DNA of 64,000 nt, taken from assembly GCA_963788975.1 (NCBI GenBank), contig CAWBIJ010000004.1, positions 992,001 through 1,056,000 on the forward strand, read 5' to 3'. Under the pieces are notes generated by a model that was not told the origin of the DNA, made no database searches, and saw only the letters and a list, made by a program, of their open reading frames with translations. Of this stretch, positions 8,160 to 16,016 are shown piece by piece; position 1 is the first letter of the stretch; the number at the start of each line of letters is the position of its first letter. The stretch comes from VRUE01 sp963788975. GTDB taxonomy: Bacteria > Actinomycetota > Thermoleophilia > Solirubrobacterales > 70-9. The position numbers were made by a program, and so were the translations under genes.

Positions 8160-8720
8160 TTACTCCGCGCGCGCGTAACGCAGGTAGACGACGCGAGAGG
8201 CAAACGTCCGGGTCTCGACCAGCTCCAAGTCGATCCTTTGATCCAGGGCCGGCAAGTACGGCGTGCCACCTCCCAGGACTACGGGATAGATAAATGGCCG
8301 GTACTCATCGACGAGACCCTGCGCGATCAGGGCGGAGGCGAGGCTCACTCCGCCGACGGCGAGGTCCTTGCCCTGCTCTTCCTTCAGCTTTGTGACTTCC
8401 CTGACGACGTCGTTCTTGACCAGCCTTGCGTTGCCCTCGACCTGCTCGAGGGTCTGCGAGAACACCACCTTTGGCAGATCGCGCCACACGCGCGCGAACT
8501 CGAGCTCCCACGCCGGGGAGGACGGGTTCTCCTCGGCCGTCTCCCAATACAGCATCACCTCGTAGAGCTTGCGCCCACAGAGATGAGCGCCCAGCTCACG
8601 CGTCTGCTCGTTGTGGAAACGGTGCAGCTCCTCGTCGGGCACCGACCAGTCGATCTCGCCGCCCGGCCCGGCGATGTAGCCGTCCAGCGACACTCCCATC
8701 GAGTAGATCAGCTTGCCCAC
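8160..8720 (-). CDS. Dihydrofolate reductase-fold (RibD C-terminal) family protein
   Basis: 186 residues from GTG 8720. The N-terminal MGKLIYSMGVSLDGYIAG motif, the GRKLYEVMLYWE segment and the KDLAVGGVSLASALIAQGLVDEY block are characteristic of the YwjB/YyaP-like DHFR-fold family. The family binds NADPH and is related to the reductase domain of riboflavin enzyme RibD, but most members have no known substrate. A second, different member is encoded at 52702-53265. It is convergent with the DUF11 gene, and a likely terminator lies between. Confidence 0.88.
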   Translation of the reverse strand: MGKLIYSMGVSLDGYIAGPGGEIDWSVPDEELHRFHNEQTRELGAHLCGRKLYEVMLYWETAEENPSSPAWELEFARVWRDLPKVVFSQTLEQVEGNARLVKNDVVREVTKLKEEQGKDLAVGGVSLASALIAQGLVDEYRPFIYPVVLGGGTPYLPALDQRIDLELVETRTFASRVVYLRYARAE

Positions 8721-8759
8721 TGCACGGATTATTACGAGAAGCGACTACGGCAATCCCGC

Positions 8760-8954
8760 TCAGGAGGACGGAGAGGGATCGTGCTCCTCCTCTCGCTCGA
8801 GCTCCTCAGCGTCGAGCATGGCCCAGCCGACCCGCTCGACCAGCTGACCCGAGAAGTGGTCCGAGTCGAGATCGGTGAGGCTGATTCGCTCCCGGTAGAC
8901 GACGGCGTCGTCGAAGTCCTCCCGGGTGTCGGCCACTACGAGTATCTGCGGCAT
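8760..8954 (-). CDS. Small acidic protein of unknown function
   Basis: 64 residues. The start at 8954 is supported by GGAAGGAG about 6 nt upstream. The sequence begins MPQILVVADTREDFDDAVVY and ends in an acidic EELEREEEHDPSPSS tail. It has no signal peptide, membrane segment or cysteine motif, and I do not recognise a family. It lies alone between two minus-strand genes, 40 bp upstream of the DHFR-like gene, and could be co-transcribed with it. Confidence 0.6.
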   Translation of the reverse strand: MPQILVVADTREDFDDAVVYRERISLTDLDSDHFSGQLVERVGWAMLDAEELEREEEHDPSPSS

Positions 8955-9057
8955 GATGGCTCCTTCCGCTGATTGGTCGCAGCAACCAGTGTCTCCGGTG
9001 CGGTTAAGCGGCAGGTGAAGAAAGCGTAAAAAGTCACTCTAATCGCGACTCCCGCCG

Positions 9058-9639
9058 TCAAGCCTGATCTGACTGTCCCACCAACCCGAGCGCCTCGGCT
9101 TGGGGTTCCAGGGCGGCGATCACGAAGGCGATGTGCTCGTCGAAGTCCTCGTCGAGCGCTGCGGCCGCCGCACGCATCTCCTCACGGTTGACCGCTGCCG
9201 CAAAGCTCGGCTGCTTCAGCTTCTTCTTGACCGATTTCGGTGTCATCCCGGCGATGCCGGTCGGCCGCACAAGGGCGACGGCGGCGATGAACCCGGTCAG
9301 CTCGTCGACTGCGAACAGCGTCTTCGCCAGGCGCGTCTCACGCGGCACCCCGAGGTAGGGAGCATGGCCGGCGACGGCGTCGACCAGCTCCTGCGGGTAG
9401 CCCTTCTCCTCGAACAACTTCAGCGCCGGCCGCGGGTGACCGCTCTCCAGGTCTGGGTAGCGCTCGTAGTCGAGGTCGTGGAGGATCCCCGTCACTGCCC
9501 ACAGCTCCTCGTCCTCCCCGAACTTGCGGGCGTAGGCGCGCATCGCCGCTTCCACCCCGAGCACGTGCTTGCGCAGCGAATCGGACTCGGTCCATTCGCA
9601 GAACAGGCCCCAGGCCTCGTCGCGGCTCGGTGCGCTCAT
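9058..9639 (-). CDS. HD-domain protein
   Basis: 193 residues from ATG 9639. The reading frame stays open further upstream to 9924, but that part is low-complexity and opposite the plus-strand gene. Metal-binding residues of an HD phosphohydrolase-like domain are visible: H in LRKHVLGVEAAM and HD in GILHDLDYERYPD, then GHPRPAL and VAGHAPY. The order H...HD...H is that of short HD proteins often annotated as hydrolases. The ending (DEDFDEHIAFVIAALEPQAE) is helical and acidic. The substrate is unknown. Confidence 0.8.
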   Translation of the reverse strand: MSAPSRDEAWGLFCEWTESDSLRKHVLGVEAAMRAYARKFGEDEELWAVTGILHDLDYERYPDLESGHPRPALKLFEEKGYPQELVDAVAGHAPYLGVPRETRLAKTLFAVDELTGFIAAVALVRPTGIAGMTPKSVKKKLKQPSFAAAVNREEMRAAAAALDEDFDEHIAFVIAALEPQAEALGLVGQSDQA

Positions 9640-9709
9640 CCAGGATGAGGTTAGAGACCGCGCCACCGCTGTCGCCGAAGCTCGGGTCGCGGAGTGAGAG
9701 CTACCCGGC

Positions 9710-10135
9710 GTGGGTTCCTCCTCCGGCGGGTACACGAGGGGCAATGAAGGGCGGGGGACAAGCGAAGCGGACGGCACGATCGTGTGGCGTGACGCCGAGG
9801 GCCGGCTCGACCGCGCGGACGGACCGGCCCGCATCTTTCCCAGCGGGCGCGAAGAATGGTTTAGCCATGGTCGCCTGCACCGCGACGACGGTCCTGCGGT
9901 GATCCACGCCAATGGCTCGGTCAAGTACTACGTCGACGGCGTTCGCCACCGTGAGGGCGGTCCCGCCTGCGTCTACGTGAACGGGACGGAGAAGTGGTAC
10001 CGGAAAGGCCGTCGTCACCGCGACGACGGCCCGGCGGCCATCTATCCCGACGGTCGCCGGATCTGGTTTATCGAAGGTCAGAAGGTGCGCGAAGAGTGCA
10101 GTGCTCGCCAGCCCTCGCTGGTCAAGGCCAGGTAG
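9710..10135 (+). CDS. MORN-like repeat protein
   Basis: A 141-residue protein from GTG 9710. It is built of about five repeats of roughly 21 residues following the pattern DGPAxIxxxGxxxWxxxGxxHR, for example RDDGPAVIHANGSVKYYVDG and REGGPACVYVNGTEKWYRKG. This repeat type is scattered through bacteria, phages and giant viruses and is thought to form an extended beta structure. No enzymatic activity is known. There is no signal peptide. Its last 58 bp overlap the convergent winged-helix gene ending at 10078. The first 20 residues are non-repetitive and the real start could be further in. Confidence 0.6.
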   Translation: MGSSSGGYTRGNEGRGTSEADGTIVWRDAEGRLDRADGPARIFPSGREEWFSHGRLHRDDGPAVIHANGSVKYYVDGVRHREGGPACVYVNGTEKWYRKGRRHRDDGPAAIYPDGRRIWFIEGQKVREECSARQPSLVKAR

Positions 10136-10326
10136 GTCTTCCCGTCGGGCCCGCGGCGCTCGAGGACCAAGCCGCGGCGTACTGCCCGTCTGCGAAGCCG
10201 CACCAGCTCGCGATGACCCAGTCGCGGGAAGCGGGAAACCAGCGCAGAGACCGGGTAGAAGCCGTCGTCGACCGCATCGGCGATCGCCGCCAGCAGCTCT
10301 TCAGGCTCGGTTTTCTTCCTCTTCAT
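10078..10326 (-). CDS. Small winged-helix-like protein, hypothetical
   Basis: 82 residues if started at ATG 10326 (MKRKKTEPEELLAAIADAVD). Extending to 10377 adds a poorly structured leader. The pattern LVSRFPRLGHRELVRLRRRA then GLVLERRGPDGKTYLALTSEG reads as a recognition helix followed by a beta-wing, as in small DNA-binding winged-helix proteins. It overlaps the 3' end of the convergent MORN-like gene by 58 bp. Function and partner are unknown. Confidence 0.55.
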   Translation of the reverse strand: MKRKKTEPEELLAAIADAVDDGFYPVSALVSRFPRLGHRELVRLRRRAVRRGLVLERRGPDGKTYLALTSEGWRALHSSRTF

Positions 10327-10481
10327 CCAATTCTCGGGTACAGGTTTCGCCGCTTGGCATCGCGGGGTAGCTCCCACCCATGCTCAGAGAGGCAAGATTG
10401 GGAAACGTAACGCGGGGGCAGCGCTCGACGGCTTCCCTCGTCCGTGCTATGCAAGCTCTGCGAGCGATCCGCGGTCAGGGG

Positions 10482-10520
10482 TCGGGCATAGAGCCCGAGA
10501 TGCGAATCATCGCGATTCGC
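10482..10520. terminator. Two tandem short hairpins downstream of the M23 gene
   Basis: TCGGGC-ATAGA-GCCCGA at 10482-10498 and GCGAATC-ATCGC-GATTCGC at 10502-10520 are perfect 6- and 7-bp stems with five-base loops. They lie 78-116 bp past the stop of the minus-strand peptidase gene, in an otherwise empty 271-bp gap (10327-10597). Terminator activity is possible but there is no T-run. Confidence 0.3.
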
Positions 10521-10597
10521 GGCAGCAGGCGCCTGGCCTAGAAGGCCACCGAGGCGCAGGCTTTGCCGCCAAGCACGCCCGCGCGGGTGCGGCGCCG

Positions 10598-11605
10598 CTA
10601 GCGAAGGCAGAGGCGCTCGCGGGCGATCCAGTCGGAGCCGGGCGGCGGCTTGTGTAGCGAGCGGCGGGCTTTGCCGCACTCGAGCTGGCGCTGGTTGTCG
10701 CCGGCGCGGAGGAAGCGAGCGGTGAGGGACTCCAGCAACAGCGGGACGGGGTCGATCGGCGTGTCGTAGCGGCGCACCTCGAAATGCAGGTGCGGTCCGG
10801 TCGAGTACCCGGTGGAGCCGACGTAGCCGATGCGGGTGCCACCGACGACCTGCTCGCCGACCCAGCTCGTGATCGTGGAGAGGTGGGCGTACCAGGTGGT
10901 GAAGCCGAGCCGGTGCTGGATCACCACCAGGTTGCCGTAGCCGCCGTTGTTGTAGCCGGCGAAGATCGTGGTGCCGCGGCCCGCAGCGCCGACCCGCGTC
11001 CCGTAGGGAACCGGGAAGTCGAGTCCTTGGTGGCGGCGGCCTCCGTCCCTGGGGGCGCCGAACCCGTCGCCGATCGGACCGGGGACCGGCCGCAGGAACC
11101 GCACAGGGTCGCCCGGCGCCACATCGCCGTGGCGCAGGTAGCCGACCGTCGCCGGCCCGGCGAGCCCGTCGGCCCCGATGCCCGCAGCGCGCTGCGCCCG
11201 CAGCACCGCTCCCTTAGTCAGCGGTCCGAAGACCCCGTCGGCCCTTCCCGGCCCGTGGCCCGCGCGCTGGAGCAGGAACTGCAGCGCCGCGACGTCCCAG
11301 CCCCGGTTCCCGAACCGCATCACCCGGCTGCCGAGCGGCGGCCTCCCCCGCCAACCGAGCGCCCGACGCGTTCGCGAGCCGGCGATGCCGTCCACCGCCA
11401 AGCCGTGGCGGCGCTGGAAGGCGTTGAGCCCACGCCGGGTGAGTGGGCCCCTGATGCCGTCGACGAACCCCCTGTAGAGGTGCAGGCCCTTCAGCGCCGC
11501 CTGCAGGGCGGCCACGTTGGCGGGGGAAGCGTCGGCGCGTGAGGGAGCGGCCATCACGACGACGGCGATCAGTGCCGCTGCCCCGATTCCTCGGATCGTG
11601 CGCAT
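10598..11605 (-). CDS. Secreted M23 peptidase with two peptidoglycan-binding domains
   Basis: 335 residues. A signal peptide (MRTIRGIGAAALIAVVVMAA to ADA) is followed by two PG_binding_1 domains. The first, about 28-85, has VDGIRGPLTRRGLNAFQRRH; the second, about 95-155, has ADGVFGPLTKGAVLRAQ. The C-terminal LytM/M23 domain (about 185-295) carries the zinc ligands in HQGLDF and HLHFE, with TGPHLHFEVRRYDTPIDP typical of the fold. It probably cleaves cross-link peptides in the wall during growth or division. The tail after residue 300 is Arg-rich with two cysteines. It is transcribed alone, opposite in direction to the DGPF/sigma operon. Confidence 0.92.
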   Translation of the reverse strand: MRTIRGIGAAALIAVVVMAAPSRADASPANVAALQAALKGLHLYRGFVDGIRGPLTRRGLNAFQRRHGLAVDGIAGSRTRRALGWRGRPPLGSRVMRFGNRGWDVAALQFLLQRAGHGPGRADGVFGPLTKGAVLRAQRAAGIGADGLAGPATVGYLRHGDVAPGDPVRFLRPVPGPIGDGFGAPRDGGRRHQGLDFPVPYGTRVGAAGRGTTIFAGYNNGGYGNLVVIQHRLGFTTWYAHLSTITSWVGEQVVGGTRIGYVGSTGYSTGPHLHFEVRRYDTPIDPVPLLLESLTARFLRAGDNQRQLECGKARRSLHKPPPGSDWIARERLCLR

Positions 11606-11741
11606 CTCCCAAATGGTCGGTAAGGCCGCTCCTGCTCACAACCCCCCGCAACGAAGCGTGCATTTAACGCCTGCGGCCCCGCTGTCGATTCAGCCGCTTC
11701 CCGTTCGTCTCATAGGCGACCATCCCCTAAAGGAGGAAGCG

Positions 11742-12101
11742 ATGAAATACATGCTGTTGATCCATCAGGGCACCACCCCGACGCCGTACGACCCAGAGGC
11801 GTGGGCGCGCCTCTCCGAGGACGAGCAGAAGGAGATCTACGCCGCCTACCAGGGGATCAACGAAACCCCTGGCGTCAGCCCCGGCGTCCAGATGCAGCCG
11901 CCCGAGACCGCGACGACGGTGCGGGTGGACGGCGGCGAGACGCTGACCACCGACGGGCCGTTCGTCGAGACCAAGGAGGCGCTCGGCGGCTACCTCTTCT
12001 TCGAGGCCGACGACCTCGACGCCGCGATCGAGATCGCCGCGCGGATCCCGGCGGCGCGCCTCGGCGGCGCGATCGAGGTGCGGCCGCTGGTGGAGCGCTA
12101 G
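11742..12101 (+). CDS. YCII-related DGPF protein
   Basis: 119 residues from ATG 11742, with AGGAGG at 11730-11735. It begins MKYMLLIHQG and contains TTDGPFVETKEALGGYLFFE, the DGPF motif of YCII-type dimeric alpha/beta-barrel proteins. These genes are regularly paired with ECF42 sigma factors and form part of their predicted signalling or regulon, although the biochemical role is unsettled. The stop at 12099-12101 is two bases before the probable AUC start of the sigma gene, and its terminal GGTGGAG codons act as that gene's ribosome site. Confidence 0.9.
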   Translation: MKYMLLIHQGTTPTPYDPEAWARLSEDEQKEIYAAYQGINETPGVSPGVQMQPPETATTVRVDGGETLTTDGPFVETKEALGGYLFFEADDLDAAIEIAARIPAARLGGAIEVRPLVER

Positions 12102-12106
12102 CCATC
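12089..12106 (+). promoter_or_regulatory. Shine-Dalgarno and probable AUC start of the sigma gene
   Basis: GGTGGAG (12089-12095), an 8-nt spacer containing the upstream stop TAG, then ATC at 12104-12106. The same 8-nt spacing to an ATC occurs at the DEAD-box helicase gene (26003-26019). Confidence 0.5.
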
Positions 12107-13729
12107 GTCGAGCAGGCCTACCGCGACCACTGGGGTCGCGTCCTCGCTGCGCTGATCGGCTTCCTCGGTGACTTCGACCTCGCTGAGGAAGCAGCGCAGG
12201 AGGCCTTCGCAATCGCCGCCGAGCGCTGGCCGCGCGACGGCGAGCCCGACAACCCGGGCGCCTGGCTGCTGGCGACGGCGCGCAACCGGGCGATCGACCG
12301 GATCCGCCGCGAGCGCACGCTGGCCGCGAAGACGCGCCAGCTCGAGGTGCCTGAGGCAACGGAGGAGCAACCGATGGACGCGACCGCCTTCCCCGACGAA
12401 CGGCTCGAGCTGGTCTTCACCTGCTGCCACCCGGCACTCGCCACCGAGGTGCAGGTCGCGCTCACCCTGCGCACGCTCGGCGGCCTCACCACCGAGGAGA
12501 TCGCCCGCGCCTTCCTCGTCCCCGAGGCGACGATGGCGCAGCGGCTGGTGCGGGCGAAGCGCAAGGTCAAGGCGGCCGGAATCCCGTTCCGGGTCCCGCC
12601 TGACCACCTGCTGCCCGACCGGATCGGCGCCGTGCTCGCGGTCGTCTACCTGATCTTCAACGAGGGCTACGGCGGCCGCGGCGAGCTTGCCGCCGAGGCG
12701 CTGCGCCTTGGCCGGGCGCTCACCGAACTGATGCCGGACGAGCCGGAGGCGCACGGCCTGTTGGCGCTGATGCTCCTCCACGACGGGCGCCGCGAGGCGC
12801 GCTTCCAGGACGGCGACCTGGTCCTGCTCGCCGACCAGGACCGCTCGCTCTGGGACGCGGCGCAGGTCGCCGCCGGGCGGGCGGCGCTCGACCGCGCTCT
12901 GGCCCTGCGCGGGCGCGGCCCTTATGTAGTGCAGGCGGCGATCGCTTCCCTGCACGCAGACGAGCCGCAGGACTGGCCCCAGATCGCTGCCCTCTACGGC
13001 GAGCTCACCCGCCTCACCGACTCGCCCGTGATCGAGCTGAACCGGGCGGTCGCGATCGCCGAGGTGGACGGACCGGAAGCGGCCCTCTCGATCGTCGACC
13101 GCCTCGACCTCGGCAAGTACCGCTACCTGCACTCGACGCGGGGCGAGCTGCTGCGCCGCCTTGGCCGGGCGGACGAGGCTGCCGACGCCTACCGCCGCGC
13201 GCTGGCGCTGGCCCATGACGACGCCGAGCAGCGTTTCCTCCTGCGGCGACTGGCAGGGCTCGGCCTGCCGAACGACTGCACACTCCGGATCGCCGGCGAG
13301 GCGGATGCCGAGGAGCTGTCCGCACTAGTTGACGACGCCTACGGCCACTACGTCGAGCGGCTGGGCATGCTGCCGGGCCCGATGACCGATGACTACGCGG
13401 AGGTGATCCGCGACCGGGACGTGACAGTGGTCGAGAGCGAGGGAACGATCGTCGCGGCGATCGTGCTTGGGGTCACCGAAGAGGGCTTCACGATCGAGAA
13501 CGTCGCGGTCCACCCCACGCGCCAAGGGGAGGGCATGGGGCGGGTCCTGCTCGAGCTCGCCGAGCGGGAAGCGCGCCGCACCGGGTTCGACGCGATCCAC
13601 CTCTATACACACGAGAAGATGGCCGAGAACCTGGCGTTGTACGCGAGGATCGGCTACGCCGAGTACGAACGCCGCGCCAGCGAGGGCTTCTCGCGCGTGT
13701 TCATGCGGAAGCGGCTTTCGCGAGGCTAA
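12104..13729 (+). CDS. ECF42-type sigma factor fused to a GNAT acetyltransferase
   Basis: About 541 residues. Region 2 is seen in VEQAYRDHWGRVLAALIG ... LAEEAAQEAF and WLLATARNRAIDRIRRE. Region 4 is LGGLTTEEIARAFLVPEATM-AQRLVRAKRKV. A long helical TPR-like extension follows (YLIFNEGYGG, AHGLLALMLLHDGRREAR), typical of ECF42. After about residue 390 comes a complete GNAT domain with acetyl-CoA loop VHPTRQGEGMGRVLLEL and the final LYARIGYAEYERR, which is unusual. No ATG, GTG or TTG lies near the conserved start. ATC at 12104 follows GGTGGAG (12089-12095) by 8 nt and is the best candidate. The adjacent DGPF gene supports the ECF42 assignment. Confidence 0.85.
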   Translation: MVEQAYRDHWGRVLAALIGFLGDFDLAEEAAQEAFAIAAERWPRDGEPDNPGAWLLATARNRAIDRIRRERTLAAKTRQLEVPEATEEQPMDATAFPDERLELVFTCCHPALATEVQVALTLRTLGGLTTEEIARAFLVPEATMAQRLVRAKRKVKAAGIPFRVPPDHLLPDRIGAVLAVVYLIFNEGYGGRGELAAEALRLGRALTELMPDEPEAHGLLALMLLHDGRREARFQDGDLVLLADQDRSLWDAAQVAAGRAALDRALALRGRGPYVVQAAIASLHADEPQDWPQIAALYGELTRLTDSPVIELNRAVAIAEVDGPEAALSIVDRLDLGKYRYLHSTRGELLRRLGRADEAADAYRRALALAHDDAEQRFLLRRLAGLGLPNDCTLRIAGEADAEELSALVDDAYGHYVERLGMLPGPMTDDYAEVIRDRDVTVVESEGTIVAAIVLGVTEEGFTIENVAVHPTRQGEGMGRVLLELAEREARRTGFDAIHLYTHEKMAENLALYARIGYAEYERRASEGFSRVFMRKRLSRG

Positions 13730-13971
13730 CTCGCGCGTGCATACAAAGTCTCTGGCGCGATATCTGCTTCGTTGGGCCAGACGATCGTGCCAGCGTCTGA
13801 GTCCACGCGAAGCTGGCGGAAATACTCGACGTCACGAAGAGGCTCGAACACACCGCCGTAGTCGAGTAGATAAGAGAGGTCGACGTCAGCAGTCAGACCG
13901 TCCTCGAAACGAACTTGGACGGTGTAGTCACTGGACGGCGTAGCCTCGATCAAGAGCGGTGTGCTGCGCAT
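13726..13971 (-). CDS. DUF2442 domain protein
   Basis: 81 residues from ATG 13971. VQVRFEDGLTADVDLSYLL and FRQLRVDSDAGTIVWPNEADIAPETLY match the DUF2442 pattern. Such genes are often next to DUF4160 genes and the pair is sometimes proposed as toxin-antitoxin-like, without proof. Here the upstream DUF4160 gene has lost its 5' part (see 13991-14185), so the pair is broken. The stop overlaps the end of the convergent sigma-GNAT gene by 4 bp. Confidence 0.75.
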   Translation of the reverse strand: MRSTPLLIEATPSSDYTVQVRFEDGLTADVDLSYLLDYGGVFEPLRDVEYFRQLRVDSDAGTIVWPNEADIAPETLYARAS

Positions 13972-13990
13972 GGGTTTGATGGTAAAGCGT

Positions 13991-14185
13991 CTATTGCAGA
14001 GGCTCAATGGCGACGAGCGGCTGATGATCACGTGCGCGCTCCCAGTTTTCACGCAGCTCGGTCCGATGCTCAGCAGCCCACTCGACCACGAGCCGTCGGG
14101 CACGTGGAGGCAGCTCGCCGGCAATCACGCTGAGGTTCTCGATGTCAATTGAGACCTCGGCCTCGCCGTAGCGAGCATGAAAGTG
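13991..14185 (-). pseudogene. DUF4160 gene remnant (3' part only)
   Basis: The minus-strand frame gives HFHARYGEAEVSIDIENLSV then GELPPRARRLVVEWAAEHR and an ending VAIEPLQ, the C-terminal two thirds of DUF4160 proteins. The usual N-terminus (start to HPPPHFHA) is absent. Upstream sequence in another frame belongs to a DUF998 membrane protein. It is 20 bp upstream of the DUF2442 gene, the normal order of this gene pair. Confidence 0.65.
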
Positions 14186-14544
14186 TGGACGGCCGCGGTG
14201 TTGAAGAAGAGGCCGGCAAAGATGACGATCCCGAGCAGGCCGGCACCGGCGGCAAGCAGATCGGCCCGGCCCCAGCGGCTGTCGCCGCGGAAGCGCCAGG
14301 CCATCGCGAAGACCGAGAGCAGCAGCGCGATTGCGACGGCGATGAAAGAGAGGGCCCAGATCGCGACAGCGATGTTGAAGAGCCAGGGACGCGTCGCGGT
14401 GTCCGCCCCCAGCTCGCTGACCGCGTCGCGGATCTCGCTGTAGCCGGGCTCCAGGAACCCGGCGGCGAAGGCGATCGCGACCCAGGCGAGCTGCCCGGCG
14501 ATCGAGGCGACTGCCAGACGACATATGAGGGCATCACGGGACAT
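14125..14544 (-). CDS. DUF998 membrane protein, C-terminally truncated
   Basis: From ATG 14544 (an ATG at 14598 is also in frame). Membrane segments are seen at LAVASIAGQLAWVAIAFAAG, LFNIAVAIWALSFIAVAIAL and LLAAGAGLLGIVIFAGLFF. GYSEIRDAVSELGADTATRPW is the typical DUF998 first-loop motif. Family members usually have about 200 residues and six segments. This one loses similarity after FNTAAVHTF, where sequence switches to a DUF4160 remnant in another frame. The stop at 14125 lies inside that remnant, so the protein is probably non-functional. Confidence 0.6.
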   Translation of the reverse strand: MSRDALICRLAVASIAGQLAWVAIAFAAGFLEPGYSEIRDAVSELGADTATRPWLFNIAVAIWALSFIAVAIALLLSVFAMAWRFRGDSRWGRADLLAAGAGLLGIVIFAGLFFNTAAVHTFMLATARPRSQLTSRTSA

Positions 14545-14627
14545 CAGGGTCCCGAACCAGGTTTGGACGAAGTGGCGGCTGGGGTAACGACTTCTCATCT
14601 GAGTTGGACCAGAGAGGAGGGGTAACG

Positions 14628-14837
14628 ATGTTCAAGTGTGAGAGGTGCGGCAGTCGGTACAGCGCCTTGCATACAGCGACCGAGAACTGCCCGCGCTGCG
14701 GGATCCGCGACCGGATCTCCGCGCCGCTGACGATGTCGAGAATCGAGCTCGCCGACCGCATCGAAGCTTCCGCACTCCCAGAGGGGGAGCCGGGCCTGCA
14801 GGTGGGCGACGACCCGGCTTCTCCCCCGCTCGCGTAG
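14628..14837 (+). CDS. Small zinc-ribbon protein
   Basis: 69 residues from ATG 14628, with GAGGAGGGG 4-12 nt upstream. MFKCERCGSRYSALHTATEN-CPRCGIRD gives two CxxC knuckles 19 residues apart, a compact zinc ribbon. The remainder is acidic and proline-rich. It may be a small nucleic-acid-binding or adaptor protein. It is followed 35 bp later by the GCS2 ligase gene. Confidence 0.7.
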   Translation: MFKCERCGSRYSALHTATENCPRCGIRDRISAPLTMSRIELADRIEASALPEGEPGLQVGDDPASPPLA

Positions 14838-14872
14838 TTTGAGTCCCAGTCGGAGCGGGGTACCAGCCGACC

Positions 14873-15991
14873 ATGGGGAGACTGGGGACGGAGGGCGCGT
14901 CCGATCGCTACGCGCACCGTTTTGGCGACTCGCCGCCGCTGTCGCTTGGCGTCGAGGAGGAGCTGCTGCTGGTCGACGAGGGCCTCGAGCTGGCGGCGAC
15001 GAGCGAAGCCGTGCTCGACAGCGTCCCGTCCGCGCTCGCAAGGCGCGTCTCCTCCGAGATCTTCACCGAACAGATCGAGCTGAAGACGGGCATCTGCCAC
15101 GGGCCCGGCGAAGCCCTCGAGCAGCTGGGCGAGTTGAGGCGAGCGGTCGACGAGGCCGGCTTCGGACTGCTCGCGGCGGGGCTCCACCCGTCTGCCCCTG
15201 CCGGCCAGGCGAAGCTGGTGAGGAAGCCGCGCTACGACGTCGTCCGCGATGACTTCGGGGACCTGCTGGCGAACCCGCCCTGCGGACTTCACGTCCATGT
15301 CGGGATGCCCGAGCCGGACGTAGCCGTGCGGCTGGCCAACGCCTTTCGTCTCTACCTGCCGGTCCTGCAGGCGCTGAGCGCCAATTCCCCCTTTCGCGAG
15401 GGGAGTGACTCCGGCCATGCCAGCGCCCGTACCTCGGTGGTGCGGGCCTACCCGCGCTTCCAGGTGCCGCGGCTTTTCCGCGACTACGAAGATTTCTGCC
15501 GGGTCGCCGACCAGCTGATCGCCGCCGCCGGGGTCGACGACTACACCTACATCTGGTGGGACGTCCGGCCCCACCCCAAGCTGGGAACGGTCGAGGTTCG
15601 CGCCCTCGACGTGCCCACCGACCCCCTCACCTCCAGCGCGATCGCCGGCATGATCCAGGCGATCGCGGCGAAGGAGCTCGACGAGCCGACCAAGCCGGCC
15701 CTCTACCGCGAGGCCCTGGAGGAGTCCTACTTCCAGGCCTCCAGTCACGGGCTCGAGGCAGAGATCGTGCTCGACGGCCAAACCCCGGCGCCAGCCCGGC
15801 ACGTCGCCCGCCGGGTGCTCGACTCGGTGCGGCCCTACGCGCGCGAGCTCGGAGGAGACGCCGTCCTCGACGAGATCGAGCGAATCCTGCGCGAGGGAAA
15901 CGGCGCCGACGACCAGCGCCGGGTGTACCGCGAGCATGGGATGGACGGACTGCTCGGATACCTGGCGGAGCGCACGCTGCCGCCACGGTAG
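14873..15991 (+). CDS. GCS2-type carboxylate-amine ligase (YbdK-like)
   Basis: 372 residues. LSLGVEEELLLVDEGLEL near residue 20 is the ATP/glutamate-binding start of GCS2 enzymes. IFTEQIELKTGICH and NPPCGLHVHVGMPEPDVAVR are further family motifs, and YTYIWWDVRPHPKLGTVEVR is near 225. Family members make gamma-glutamyl amides; YbdK has weak glutamate-cysteine ligase activity in vitro. In actinobacteria related enzymes serve mycothiol-free thiol or ergothioneine routes, but no partner genes are nearby. The substrate is unassigned. Confidence 0.9.
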   Translation: MGRLGTEGASDRYAHRFGDSPPLSLGVEEELLLVDEGLELAATSEAVLDSVPSALARRVSSEIFTEQIELKTGICHGPGEALEQLGELRRAVDEAGFGLLAAGLHPSAPAGQAKLVRKPRYDVVRDDFGDLLANPPCGLHVHVGMPEPDVAVRLANAFRLYLPVLQALSANSPFREGSDSGHASARTSVVRAYPRFQVPRLFRDYEDFCRVADQLIAAAGVDDYTYIWWDVRPHPKLGTVEVRALDVPTDPLTSSAIAGMIQAIAAKELDEPTKPALYREALEESYFQASSHGLEAEIVLDGQTPAPARHVARRVLDSVRPYARELGGDAVLDEIERILREGNGADDQRRVYREHGMDGLLGYLAERTLPPR

Positions 15992-16016
15992 TCGCGGGCC
16001 GCACACAGGTTCTTTT

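Noticed and set aside
9640..9924. N-terminal extension of the HD-domain gene
   Set aside because: No homology pattern; it overlaps the plus-strand MORN-like gene.
12098..13216. 372-codon minus-strand open frame opposite the sigma factor
   Set aside because: Mirror of the ECF gene; no coding signal of its own.
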